Shown: in pieces, positions 52,557 to 64,000 of the stretch
How the letters are laid out: each line of letters begins with the position of its first letter
How positions within the stretch are numbered: the first letter of the stretch is position 1
Assembly: GCA_024734555.1 (NCBI GenBank)
Contig: JANPWX010000359.1
Coordinates: 860,557 to 924,556, forward strand
Source of the DNA: Trochalopteron elliotii
Lineage: Eukaryota > Chordata > Aves > Passeriformes > Leiothrichidae
DNA length: 64,000 bases
Reading direction: 5' to 3'
Position numbers and translations under genes: made by a program
Notes under the pieces: model-generated
Database searches by the model: none
Seen by the model: the letters and a program-made list of their open reading frames with translations, nothing else
What the model was told of the DNA's origin: nothing

Positions 52557-53311
52557 CTTAAATTTACACTTTTTAACCTTAAATTCGCACACACTATGCA
52601 AGCAATACTTACTATAAAAAGAAAATAGCTTACCTAATGAGACCAGTTAAAATCCAAAATCTAAACACAAAGCCAGGTCAACCATAAACAGCAGGAATAA
52701 TGCCCATGTAATTTTTATATCTTGTATTTACCAATCTTCTGCACTTTAACTAATGTAAAATACATCAACTTAGAAAATGTAATAAAAAGTTAACATTTTT
52801 TATTATAAGGGATTATCTTCAGGGTCAAAAGAGTTACACTCTGAATACAGATTTCATATGATCTTAAGAAGAAAAAATAAATCTGCTGTATCTCTTTCTA
52901 CCAGTCACATGACAAGACAACGTGAAACTTATATTATTCAAGGATTATCAAGATAGTTGTGTGGTTAAATATTAGTCAGCAACCATTCAAAGCCCTAGTT
53001 ATTAATTCATTCTCCTTTACTCCACATGCTGAACTAGAGACTCCTGGAATAAAAATTCCCACTTCACTGACCGTAACCCTGATCAAGTGAGTAAGATGTA
53101 GAATTAAAACTAAGATACAAAGTTCTTAAAAAACGCAGGTCTAACTTACTTTTACTTCTGTGAATTTCAAAATTTGTTGTGCTCTCACAATTCAAATCTA
53201 AGAATGGACCATTTCATTGGCTGTAATACAGAACCAGCTGCCACAACATTGTGTTTATCCACAAATCAGTCATGGAGGTTAGCAATGCCTAACAAGCAGA
53301 CTTTAGTTTAG
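52557..53311. other. Unique AT-rich spacer
   Basis: There is no repeat or gene. A 27-base minus-strand segment (52634-52660) has good splice-like ends (TTAG|gtaagcta donor), but it is too short to support an exon. Confidence 0.6.
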
Positions 53312-53522
53312 AATCACAGAATCATAGAATATCCTGAGTTGGAAGGAACCCACATGGATCACTAAGTCCAACTCCTGGCCCTGCACAGGACACATCAAGA
53401 AGCACACCATGTGCTGTCCAAACACTTATTGAATGCTGTCAGGCTTGGTGCTGTGACCGTATCTCTGGGGAGCCTGTTCCAGTGTTCAAACACCCTCTGA
53501 GTGAAGAACCTTTTCCTGTTAA
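53312..53522 (-). mobile_element. CR1 3' tail fragment (minus strand)
   Basis: It begins with the inverted tail gaatcacagaatcatagaatatcc and continues through gagttggaaggaaccc and the ggggagcctgttccagtg phrase to cctttttcctgtt-like sequence. Only about 210 bp of the 3' end is present. The tail matches the subfamily of the 44470-45475 copy. Confidence 0.9.
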
Positions 53523-56361
53523 TAAATGCAGTCCAACTACAGGACTGTAGGAAATTCCTGATGACCTACGGCAGCAGTACCAACGTAGGTTAAAAAAGCC
53601 CATGTGGAGAACAGAACAGTCATTCTTGGGTTTTTTCCCCACATATGTACATTTTGATGCTATTTAGGAATGGCAGCAGTTTTCTGAGCTGAATGCTCCA
53701 GATGTCTTCTTAAGATCAAGATTCATCGAAAGCAAAGAGATAATTTGCTTACAATAGTATGCATATAGATAAGGTTTACATATCTGATATAGAATTCTAA
53801 AATGCTTATATGTATGCACAGAACCTCCTATACTGACTAAATATTGAAAATCTCCCAGCACCTACTATAGCTTTATGAACGAGATGTAAATGAAAAAATA
53901 AACAACTTTTTTTTTTTAGTTCTCTAGAGAATTAAGAGAACAGGCGGTACTTGAAACACATTTCATGAACTGTCATAAGCAAGACAGATTGACTGACATA
54001 AGATCTACCACAGCTGAGTGGTCAAATATGCATAACTACATGTATAACGATCTCAATTAATGAATGAAAAATGTTTTTCTTAGTCAGTAACACTTTACCA
54101 ATTGGCCTTATACCAGTCTTACTGAACATTAAAAAGTGTAATAATCAGGTGTATAATGAAAAAATCAATGCAAAAAGAGAATTCAGTTTTGGGCAGAACA
54201 CAATCAGAGGACATCGAACTGAACCAAGTGAAGGTGATTGTTCTAAGCCATGTTCAGTCTAAGACTTCCACTGTGCATAGTCAATTGACTGGGACTAAAT
54301 TCAGATGTATCTATCCCAACCTAGTACAGTATTGGGGTTTATTTGCTTATACTTGGTGGCAGACATTTCCTTTTAGATTTCCTGCCAAATGTCATTTGGT
54401 AGGCTCACATGTATGGGGCAGACACTGAGGAGCCTCTGATGGTTACCAACAACTTGTCCTATTTGTGCAGAAAGGCATTTGAAATTAAGGTTCAAATGGG
54501 CAGAGGGAAACAAAAATTCAGCTTTAATCTCGCCTTATCATTGTCATTCCCTCTAGACCTAGAGCCATTCCATCATCAAGATGCAACTGCATCATTAATA
54601 AGGGGCAGCTAACTCAACTCAATGTCAGACTTTTTCAATTTGAGAGGTCACAAAGCAATTCTCCTCAAGAGACCAGGTCAGCTTAGGACACAGGGAGTTT
54701 GCAGGTTTATTTGTTTAGTTTTTTTATTTTATCACAGTATTAATGAAAGAACTTGTCTTTCAAGGACTCTTGTAATTTACACATGGCCACAGATAATGCC
54801 TAGCACAGTTCGGGGCAGTCAGATGATCTGTGACCAGTTGTCATAGACAACAGAGGTTACAGCAGGTGTTGAACTTCAAGCTCTTGCTCTAAGACAGTCG
54901 ACTTCAATAACACTGAAGAAGATGGATGGCACAGTTAGAGCTCTGAAAGGAAGACACAAAAGCAAATGTCCAGCATGCAAGAGAAACCTTCTCTCACTTA
55001 TGCAAGATGACAGATACCGCTTAATTCTTTCTTCATTTGTTTACCTGTACAGGCAATTAGAACTTGCATTTCATCTTCACTTCACTGTCATCTTTTACCT
55101 GTGACTTCAAGTCACTGTATCACAATGGTGTCAAGGACTTTGTGAGGAATTGGCAGTTTCTGAGGCCTCAGCCTCAGAAAAAGGCAAATGTCACATGAAA
55201 GTAAAAATACTTTGAAACACTATGAAACTACATAAATGTATCTCAAGTTACAGAAAAGAAGTTAGTATATCAAGAGGAACTACATGGAAAGTAACAGTAT
55301 CCAGTGGATGCTATAAACAAACATTGCAACGCATCATGACAAACCCACTACTAGCTACTAAAACAAAATTCTGGAATTGACACTGGTTTCAGTTCTTTCA
55401 AAACTAAGCAAAATGAACAAGAATAAAATTGGCATGTCCATAACATTTCACCAAGCAAAATTCTTAACTGTAGACAGAAATTAGTCTCAAGTGAAATGTC
55501 AGTTAATTTATTGCTGTCAGTTTGGGATACACTGCAATGACGAAATCATTTCAAAATGTAACTCAGGACTTTGAAAGATAAATTCTTTCACATTAAAAAA
55601 ATGAAACTGCTACCCAACCTTCACTTACTCTGAAGTTAACCTGAATAATAATTTTGAGAGCTGTCTGGTCAGGACGAGTAAGAAACATTAGCTGAAATAC
55701 CATATTAGCAATTTGGAGACTTGCTGGCAACTTGAGTATTTTTTTTTTAGATGAAATAGTGTAGATGGTATACTGAGCACATCAGAAAGAGTGTCAGCTT
55801 AATTTAATGTACTGCTACAGATATATTTCTTTCTAAAGTAAATTGAATGTTTGAGAAAAATAAGAAAACCTTGACCACTTTTTCCTCTCGGTATCAAATA
55901 CATCTCTGTCACCATTTTTACCACTCAGGTTCAAAACAAGATCACATCAGCTCCTCTTCATCTTCCAATATATTCAGATCTCATCTGAAACTTTGTTGTT
56001 GTTCTTGTTGTTTTGTGTAAGACCTATACATATAAGACTCAACCTGCCTATACATCAAAAATTCTCATTTACCCCACTTACTCATGAGATTCAACTTGCC
56101 TCCCAGTCAATCCATGCAGTGCACAGTTTCTAAAATGCTCATCTCACTGGTTGCCAAAGTTTGCAGTAACTGTAAGGACAGTCCTCTTGGATGATTAAGC
56201 TTTTCATCAGCAATTTTACATTATTCTTCTTGTTTGCATCTTTATCATTGCACACCATTATACAATAATGCAAAACAACATGAGTAAAAACCCCTGTAGA
56301 AGCCTGTCTTCCACTACTGCTAAAAATACAGTGAGCCAATACAATCTACTTCAATACCTAA
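53523..56361. other. Unique AT-rich sequence, no recognised gene
   Basis: Nothing I can name is present. Open frames around 54070-55104 on the plus strand are short and overlapping, without convincing splice sites. Confidence 0.55.
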
Positions 56362-56465
56362 TGCTGTATCTTTACTTGTAGTGTATTTGTTCTTCCTTGT
56401 CCACATTTCATTTCTAGTGAGCAGTTATGTGGTGCTTAGCTGCCTACTGTGGTTAAACCACAACA
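56362..56465 (+). mobile_element. 3' fragment of the same LTR family
   Basis: The last 35 bases (gtgcttagctgcctactgtggttaaaccacaaca) match the 3' end of the solo LTR at 35612-36185 in layout and terminus. The preceding sequence (ctgtatctttac...tttctagtgagcag) fits the U5 region of that family poorly but recognisably. The U3 part with its TATA box is missing, so this is a 5'-deleted LTR remnant. Confidence 0.55.
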
Positions 56466-59400
56466 CCACCCTACAATTATTTCTGTTGCAGCTTGAAAAC
56501 ACAGAAGCATGTGCTTGACATGCACAAAAATCAGGCAAACAAAATGTTGAGACATACTTTGTAAAAAAAAAAAAAAAAAAAGCCACAAAAGCAAGAGTAA
56601 TGGCCAGTTCCAGACACATTTTCTGTGTCACTGGATTTGATTTTATTCCACGTTTTCAGAAGGTGGAATCTTAAAAGAATGCTAGCTTCTTCCATGCTTA
56701 GGAAAATCCACAGCTGCAAGCATTAGGGCAAAGTAAAACTGCAAAAGGAAAGAAGGATTTAAGAGAAATGCTCTTTGCTAAAAAAAAACAAAACCAAAGA
56801 AGACTATTAGACTATTCAATGCCAATTAATAGGCTTTATACTGAAGGTTTTCCTCTTAAACCCACTTGTTTAAGTCCTTGTCATCCACCTTCTACCCATG
56901 CATTATTCTTTCTCGAGCTCATATGGCTTGACCTAGGCTGATCCATTACTTCTGGAAGAGGACAGTATAAGTCTGAAGCTTTAGAGCATAACAGAAAATG
57001 AAAGATTACCCCAACTATCATTGAAAGCTAATTCAAAACACTGAGAAAAGACTGACTATCTGTATTAGGAGGTATCTAACATGCTTACAGAATAAATGAT
57101 AATTAACCGCAGATCTACAAGACTAACCACTCCAGTCAACATACAAAAATTATAGCATGAGTCTAACAATACACTTTGATCCCAAGCTGGGTAAGCTGTT
57201 ACAAGTAGTAAAATGATGTTCATTCAGCCCACATTTGCCCTCTTCTCAAGATAAGATTACTCACAATGGAAATTATAACCATGACTGATCATACACCATT
57301 ACTGTAAATTAATGTAAAAATCTAGTCTCTCCCAACAGCAATGAAACAGCAGCAGTTCTAATGCTCTAATTCCTGGCATATGTCAGTTTTAAATACTTGA
57401 ATATTGACTTATAGGGAGAACTACGTATTTTTCATCTAATATACAAGAATTTCGACAGTTTATCAAAAAATCCCTAAAGACTAGAACAAAAATGTTTAAT
57501 GTAACAAAAAACAAGATAGGATGTTCTCCAAACACTGAGGCTTCAGAGTGCACAGGAGTGCAACAAAGTAACATAGCATCTCAGCAGGATTTGCAACAGC
57601 TGACAATGCCACTTGGTCATTCTGTATGTGCACCTTAATCCATCCCAGGTGCACAAAACGTCAAAGTGGAGCTCTGTGTTCAGTGATAGCAGCTGTACTG
57701 TCCTTTGCTCCTTCCCATTCAGTTTTGTAAGGACTGAACCTTGTGATAAACTGATTGTGAATTTGTGGGTAAAGACAGCATGACTGCACCAAATAGATGT
57801 CTGACATCATCACTGTCATCATCTACAGCTATTAAAAATTAACATTAACTTGTATCTGTCCAATATGTGCTTCATTTCTTTTTAGGTACTTAATTCCCCA
57901 CACTTCACCCCAAAGAATGTACTTAAGGCTCAATATAAAAGTTGTAAGAGACAGAAGACTGGGCAGCTTTTCCATCTCTGTCAACTGAAGTTTGACACTC
58001 TGTCTTGAAGGTGTATCAAACCAGCCACCAACTTCAGTGGTCAAAGGTGGGAACCAAAAGCAATCAGCTGCTTGGGTCCATATACATTTCTGAAAAATGT
58101 GTAGTATGAAAGGGACCACAAGCAACTGGCAATCAGCTGAAAATGCAGCAGGCACATCCTGTCTTATACATATCTCATTCCATCTATCCCTAAAAATCTC
58201 TTTCAATTCCCTGACTTGCAGTGGAGCCTCAACTATCATCTTGCACCTAAATCAAGCAATCTGCAAATCAAGACTCATGGGAAGTAAAATGAATGGGAGT
58301 TGGGACTAGCACAAATCCAAAAACCAAAATAGCCTTCTACTAGGTGAAACTGACACTGACTACAGAAGGTAATCTTGTGAGAAGGGACCAAGCGAACAGT
58401 ATTTATACTGCCTTACAGTTTTTTTCACAAATCTATATTTGTGAGCGAATTTTTAGTTTGACAAGAGAACTGCCTGAAACAAACTTACTTAAAGTAATAC
58501 ACCAAATACCAACTAATAAAATTTGAATTAAATTTCAAAGGGCATTTCACAATGATGTGTTTCTCCAGATAATTGTGAAGTAAATTCACAAACAAAAGAT
58601 GAAATTTACCCTCATTCATAAAACATCCCCATTTAATTCTCACTGGCTGCTACCTTTGAAAAGTACACTTGAAAAAGAATTCAACAAGTCACCAACTTGT
58701 TTCTCAAGGTCCCAACTTCGGACCGAATTCTTTAAATGTGTTTTATGCACAATGAACATACACCATTCATATTTGGAAGAAACCTTTCCACTGACTGGGA
58801 CATGAATTTCCTCTTACTACAGGAAGTCAGCAACTTCCTGCCTGTTGCCCTTTCCTCTGCTTGCACTCACTCACTGTTCTTTCATCCAGCCACAAAAATT
58901 AAACTTACAGGTATCCAGATTTTTGCATACTTGAAAATAAAAGAATATCTTCAAAACTATCTGCTACATATTTCCATGGAGCAGTAAAACTGGCAGAAAC
59001 ACTCAGTGTAACTTTTACATATAAATGTCAATCTACAGCGAAAATCTACAGCTCAAAGGAGCTCAAATCTTTGTACCATTAGCCTAGACTGTTCAACACA
59101 TTGTACATAAAAGTTATGAGGTATAATGAACTTTAAAAGGTATTGGCACAAGCAGCACCAGGTTTAGTCTGAAAAAAACAGACCAAACTATATAGGTATG
59201 TATAAGAATTGCCCAGTTATACATTTGAATTTATAAACTTTTCCCCAAAATGTGTATATTTATTAGCGTCATAGGCCTAAGTGTAAGTGATGTGAATTCA
59301 AAATCAGTCAGGCCCAAAGGAGGAGAACCACTATGCTACTGTCTCATGAATAACTGAAAAACAACTAAGGCTCCCACGTATTTTTTTAAGTATGTGGTGC

Positions 59401-59654
59401 CAACAAAAGTAACGGGCCGTATATTCTGCATGTGCCCAAGTCACTGTTCTGAAAGCATAGGTAAGTTTTACAGGAAGCAGCATATACAAAACAAACATGA
59501 GTATCAGCAGAGAGCCACTCATCTCACTGAAGAAATTAATGGTGTCATTATCATTCCCAGCACAAACATCAACTTATCAGAGATACGTTAAGAGAAGAAT
59601 ACTACATGTTTACTTCCATTTGTCCCATACACATTAGATCTATTCTCCTTGTAT
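56466..59654. other. Unique AT-rich sequence, no recognised gene
   Basis: It contains an A19 run and a 135-codon stop-free minus-strand frame (57832-58239) with no recognisable domain. No interspersed repeat was recognised. Confidence 0.55.
56563..56581. repeat. Poly(A) run, 19 bases
   Basis: Nineteen consecutive A begin about 100 bp downstream of the LTR fragment. No retroposed body that it could tail is recognisable. Confidence 0.95.
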
Positions 59655-60125
59655 CACAGAATCCCAGAATTGGTTTGGGTTGGAAGAGATCTTAAAGATA
59701 ATTTAGCCCCAATCCTTCCTGCCTTGAGCATGGACACCTTTCACTAGACCAGGCTGCTGAGGGCCCCACCCAGCCTGATGTGGAATATGTCCACGAAGAG
59801 AACATCCACAACTTCTCCAGGCAACCTGCTCCAGTGCCTCGCCACCCTCATAGTAGAGAATTTCTTCTAATACCAAATCTAAAGCTGCCCTATTGCAGTC
59901 TGAAGCCATCATCCCTTGTCCCATTAATGCATGCCCTTGTAAAGAAGTCCCTTCCCAGCTTTCTTGTAGGCCCCCTTTGGGTCCTGGAAAGCTGCTCTAA
60001 GGCCTCCCTGGTGTGTTCTCCTCTCCAGGCAGAATAGCCTCAACTCTCTGAGCCTGTCCTCACAGCAGAGGTGCTCCAGCTCTCTGCATCATCTTCGTGG
60101 TCCACCTCTGAACTTGCTGAGGTCA
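59655..60125 (-). mobile_element. CR1 3' tail fragment (minus strand)
   Basis: It begins with the inverted tail tatcacagaatcccagaattgg, then tttgggttggaagagatcttaaagat, the reverse of the CTTTAAAGATC-type CR1 end. It runs through the caggctgctgagggccccacc and agaatttcttctaataccaaatctaaa phrases and stops near cctctgaacttgctgaggtc. It is about 470 bp of 3' sequence. The tail type is that of the 15499-17376 copy, not of the 53312 copy. Confidence 0.9.
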
Positions 60126-63100
60126 GAGTTATATCTTGCTCAGAGTAGATAAAGCAGGTTCTCTATTATGTCTACTCTTTCATGCTACTTACCTAACTTT
60201 TTTTACATTGCTTACTATTTAACATATTTAAATTATTTTTCATTTCTCCCATTTAACCAATGCATTTAAAATTTAAGATTTATTCAATATTTTACAATGC
60301 ACTCCTGTATTAGCAGTGATGAGTATAAAAGCTGGGTTTACTGAATCTTTTCCTTTGAGTTGTTGTTTGGCCTTGAGTAAGCCACTTTCCTCTCACTGAA
60401 AATTATTAATGCTATTTTCATTTATAGATGAAAGGCTCCACAAAACTACTAAATATTAATCATGAATAATCCAGATAAAGTTTAGTTAATAACAAGGTAC
60501 AAGAAATCAAAGTATCCATTTGACACTGGATCCTCTTATTCAGTTTTATACTGCAAGCAAGCATCCTGATATAAGGATGATAATGAAATAAACATGAAAC
60601 ATACCACCTGAGGCTTGAAAGTCTAGTTTTAAAAGAGGTCCAACTTACATGGGAAAGGTCAGTGGGAACACTGACAAAAACTTATAATGCAGAGATCATA
60701 AAAAACTAGTAACTTAAAGAGAATAATATTAATTTTGGAAGAGAATCTGTTGGGGAAGATCTGAAAATACAACTACAGTTTTCAACACTACAGCTTGTCA
60801 GAGTTCAATCAGTAAAACATAAGCAGATCTTTCACCATATATAAATGTTGCATTACTCTGAACAATGATGGGTAGGAGAAAAAGAGGGTTGAGGAAAGAG
60901 TGTGCTTACCCACATAATATTGGATGCAGGACCCACTGGTCACATCCACCACTGCTAATGGAAAATAACAGAAGCCAGAATGCAACCACCTTCATCAACA
61001 CTATGTGAAATAAATGAAGCTAAAAAATATAACTAAATGGCCAGCATGCTGGCAAATCAAACTGCCTGTTGACACATCTAAAGCATAGCAGATACGAAAT
61101 TACCATCAGTGTTGCTCAAGTAATGACTGAGCATTAAGCTACTCTAAGAATTGAGGAAAGAGTGCTGAGCATGACACTGGGAAGGTAGATTATAAACACA
61201 GCATTGTAAAACTTGTAAAATAACTACATATTACCATGGATAATGAAAACATACACCTATATAAAATTAATTATTAACAAGAAAATTATTATGGCTAAGA
61301 AACCTCAGTGTCAGCGTTGTAAACCCTTATACACTGACAAGAATTTGAGGAGCTCCATGGTATGGCAGTTAATCCACAACTGGCAAGTTTTTTGTAACTT
61401 CATTTAAAACATCTGATATCAGCCACTAAGTCACAAAACAATGGCCTGGATGACAATTCATCTGATACCAGGTACAATTCTTACACTAACATTACAGTGA
61501 CGTCTAAATGCCAAAAATTTACTTCTACAGTTCCAGAAATATTTAAAACTTTCAAAAATTTCCATCCCTTCCCTAAATTCAAGTCTATTCTCCATGTGCA
61601 TCACACAACTATACTTCTCCCCAACAAGAAAAAGAAAAGGCCAAAGGCCCACTTGTGGGAAACCCAGAGACTACATGAAAAAAACATTAATTATGAAGCA
61701 GGCACAATCCAGGTTTCAAGAAACATCATTCAGACATTCATTACCTGATAATTCATAACCAAAGGATCCTGACTGTATGTGGGCCTAAGGGTTAAACACA
61801 ACAGCTCACTCAGAAGGTGGTGATAGTAGAGGTCTGTTACAGACCATCAGCTCAAATTAGAGAACAGTAGGATTTTTTTTCAATGTGCTAAAAGAAAAAG
61901 GTCAAACTGAAGTTTTCAATACTGAAACCTAGTACCTCAGGATCTTAAGCTGTCAGTGGTAAAAACATCAGTTTTTAAAAAATTATTAGCAACAATTTTC
62001 TAACAGCACCCACCACAACCAGAGAAATTATCACATATTCCATTATAATAGCTACAGTGACTAAATCACTGGCGTAGACACTGGGCATAGCCTAAGAATT
62101 ACTGATCATGATCAAATTACATAGACAGATACAGATTACTAAGTTTTATATAAACATACAATGATGCTCATATTCCTGAGTTTTCAAACTTCCAGAAGCT
62201 AAAAAGCATTACAAACAAAATTAATTGGGAAGAAAAATCTTAGACAGAAAAACATGAAAACAGAAACTTCCCTAGCGGCTTTTATCTTTGGTCAGGTGAT
62301 TCTACAGCTAGCAAAAGGAGGAATTTTGTACAGTTTTGGCTACAGCTCAGCCTAGTTTCTCAAAACCTGATTTTTAAAAAAAAAAAAAATAAGTTAAAAA
62401 AATAAGCAGCATCAACAGCTTAGAACAGGGGAGGCTGGATCACCATCAATATAAACTACTGTTGCAGAGTGTAAAAAGTGAGAGACACAAAACATACACC
62501 CATGACACCACTAAGGGTGTTGGTAAGAAACAGAGGCCCATAACTAGACAGAGATGGAACAAGTGTTAAAAATTGTAAGGACAGATCAAAAATAGTCAAC
62601 AAATACTTCCATTCTATAGTTGGAAAGATTCAAAATGGTATAATTGTATCACATTATATTGATTTTCCTTCCAACTCATTTGTTAAGCAGATGTTCCAGA
62701 TCAGATGTTAAAAAACATTGTGAGAAAAACATTTTAAATCAGCATACTTGTTAAACTTATCTCAGAGTCCTAGAGTAGTCAGCCCAGCAAATCTTTGATC
62801 TGCTGATGCTCTTTTAAAACTATGTATTTTAAAATCTGTATGTGTCTTTAAATGCTAGGGACTGCCACCATGAAGAGGAGTGACAACACAGTGTCAAAGG
62901 GACAAATCAAGTTTAAGGCAGTCTGACTTGATGGAAAATTCAGATGAGATAACAAGAACTAAGGAAAGACAGATGCATTCAAATGTATTCAAACAATAAT
63001 TGCATGCCTTATTTTTAAATAGTGGCAAAGATGAATCACTGAAACAAGTCATCCAGAAAAGTAAATGGTAGATTCTCAGTATCTTGATACACTTAAAAAA

Positions 63101-64000
63101 ATTATAAAAAAATAAAAAAGCTTAGCCCACCAGAAGTTCAGAAATCAAACCCATTGAGACAAAAACTGATGCTGCAATACATTTAAGGTGAAATGCTCAT
63201 GTACTAAGACAGATGCAGCAGTTAATGCAAGTCAACTTCAGAAAGCACATGAACTCTTCACATACACAACTAGATTAATTAGTAGCATAGTAGTAATGGT
63301 CTTTAATAAACCTAAAATAACGATTTGCCAGCCCATTAACAGAACAAAAAGCCCTCCAAATTAAACAGTACAGAAGGATAATGTTGGGGGTTTTTAAATA
63401 GAACACCATGGTACTGTCTCATTTCTGTTGCATTCAATTCAGTATCAGTAACACCTGATTCTTACTAGTATTTTCAAACTGTTTCCAAAGAGACTTCAGG
63501 TCATGTTACAAGTCAGTGCTTTTGGGAAATCTATATCTAACCATTAACACAGCCAGAATACCCATTTCTATTCTGTTTGGTAACTCATCAACTTTTATCT
63601 AAGATAAATGCTAAATGTTCACCATTCATCTCCAAGGTCCAGATGTAGTTTCACTAACTGTTCCAGCTTGACTCTTGCTGTCACAATACAAATATGGTCA
63701 ACTGTTTCTCCTCAAGGACTGTCACACATGGATTCATGTAAGATTCAGAGAAACCATGTTTTTTTTCTATCCAATGTCATTAGAAAGAGCAGGGATTACT
63801 AGACTACAATGGGGAACCCCAAACTACATCATTCACAAGTCCTTTTTGTGAAAGTAGTTGATCACAGAAGTTGCAACATCAGAAAAATAATGTCACTTGG
63901 GTAAGTGATAAAGACATTCTTAAATAAAACATAGACAACAGTAACATCCTACCTAAAAACTGAAAAGGGTACCAGCTATGCTTTTTGGAGGTCAAAACCA
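60126..64000. other. Unique AT-rich sequence, one candidate exon
   Basis: No repeat was recognised apart from an A13 run near 62377. A minus-strand candidate exon lies at 60910-60954. The sequence continues past the window end. Confidence 0.55.
60910..60954 (-). CDS. Candidate small exon, unidentified gene
   Basis: The minus strand shows a strong acceptor (ggcttctgttattttccattag) and the donor TGTGG|gtaagcac around 45 bases. Two frames are open. One reads VVDVTSGSCIQYYV between split codons; the other reads SGGCDQWVLHPILC. The first looks more like a folded protein. Neither is recognised, and the length is too short for certainty. Confidence 0.25.

Noticed and set aside
52634..52660. 27-base minus-strand microexon candidate
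   Set aside because: The splice-like ends are good, but nine codons carry no coding information and the phase does not fit the 48311-48385 segment.
57832..58239. 135-codon minus-strand open frame
   Set aside because: No recognisable domain, no splice support and low-complexity ends. A frame of this length is not surprising in six frames of 64 kb.
1..64000. CRISPR arrays, tRNA, rRNA, bacterial operons or a complete novel gene system
   Set aside because: None seen. The repeats are vertebrate retrotransposons and microsatellites, with no regularly spaced repeats and no recognisable structured RNA.

Overview
The window is AT-rich vertebrate DNA, almost certainly avian. The evidence is seven truncated CR1-type LINE copies with typical bird 3' tails, plus a solo LTR of an ERVL-like family found widely in neoavian genomes. 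There are no bacterial-style operons, rRNAs, tRNAs or CRISPR arrays. The longest stop-free runs fall inside repeats, mostly antisense to CR1 or inside the LTR, so they are not genes. No complete protein-coding gene was recognised.

Layout. 1-15498 is mostly unique AT-rich sequence, with a cluster of minus-strand splice-bounded open segments at 12.6-14.4 kb. 15499-17376 is a minus-strand CR1 carrying a (GGAT)n microsatellite. 17377-24589 is unique. 24590-26855 is a plus-strand CR1, the longest copy, keeping endonuclease and reverse-transcriptase remnants. 28085-29372 is an internally deleted plus-strand CR1. 35612-36185 is a solo LTR. 44470-45475 is a plus-strand CR1. 51410-52556 is a minus-strand CR1 abutting a 3-N assembly gap. 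53312-53522 and 59655-60125 are short minus-strand CR1 tails. 56362-56465 is a probable 3' fragment of the same LTR family. The remainder is unique or unrecognised sequence with small microsatellites and homopolymers.

What the window may be part of. A hand count of nine 60-base lines spaced along the window (540 bases) gave A 218, T 155, C 91, G 76 on the plus strand. A/T asymmetry in that direction is expected if the minus strand is the sense strand of a long transcribed region. Several minus-strand segments have good acceptor and donor sites around an open frame; the best are 48311-48385, 13115-13233, 39018-39079 and 60910-60954. I infer that much of the window may be intronic sequence of one long minus-strand gene. 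I could not name the gene, and the exon phases do not chain into one open frame, so at least some of these exons are chance matches or others are missing.
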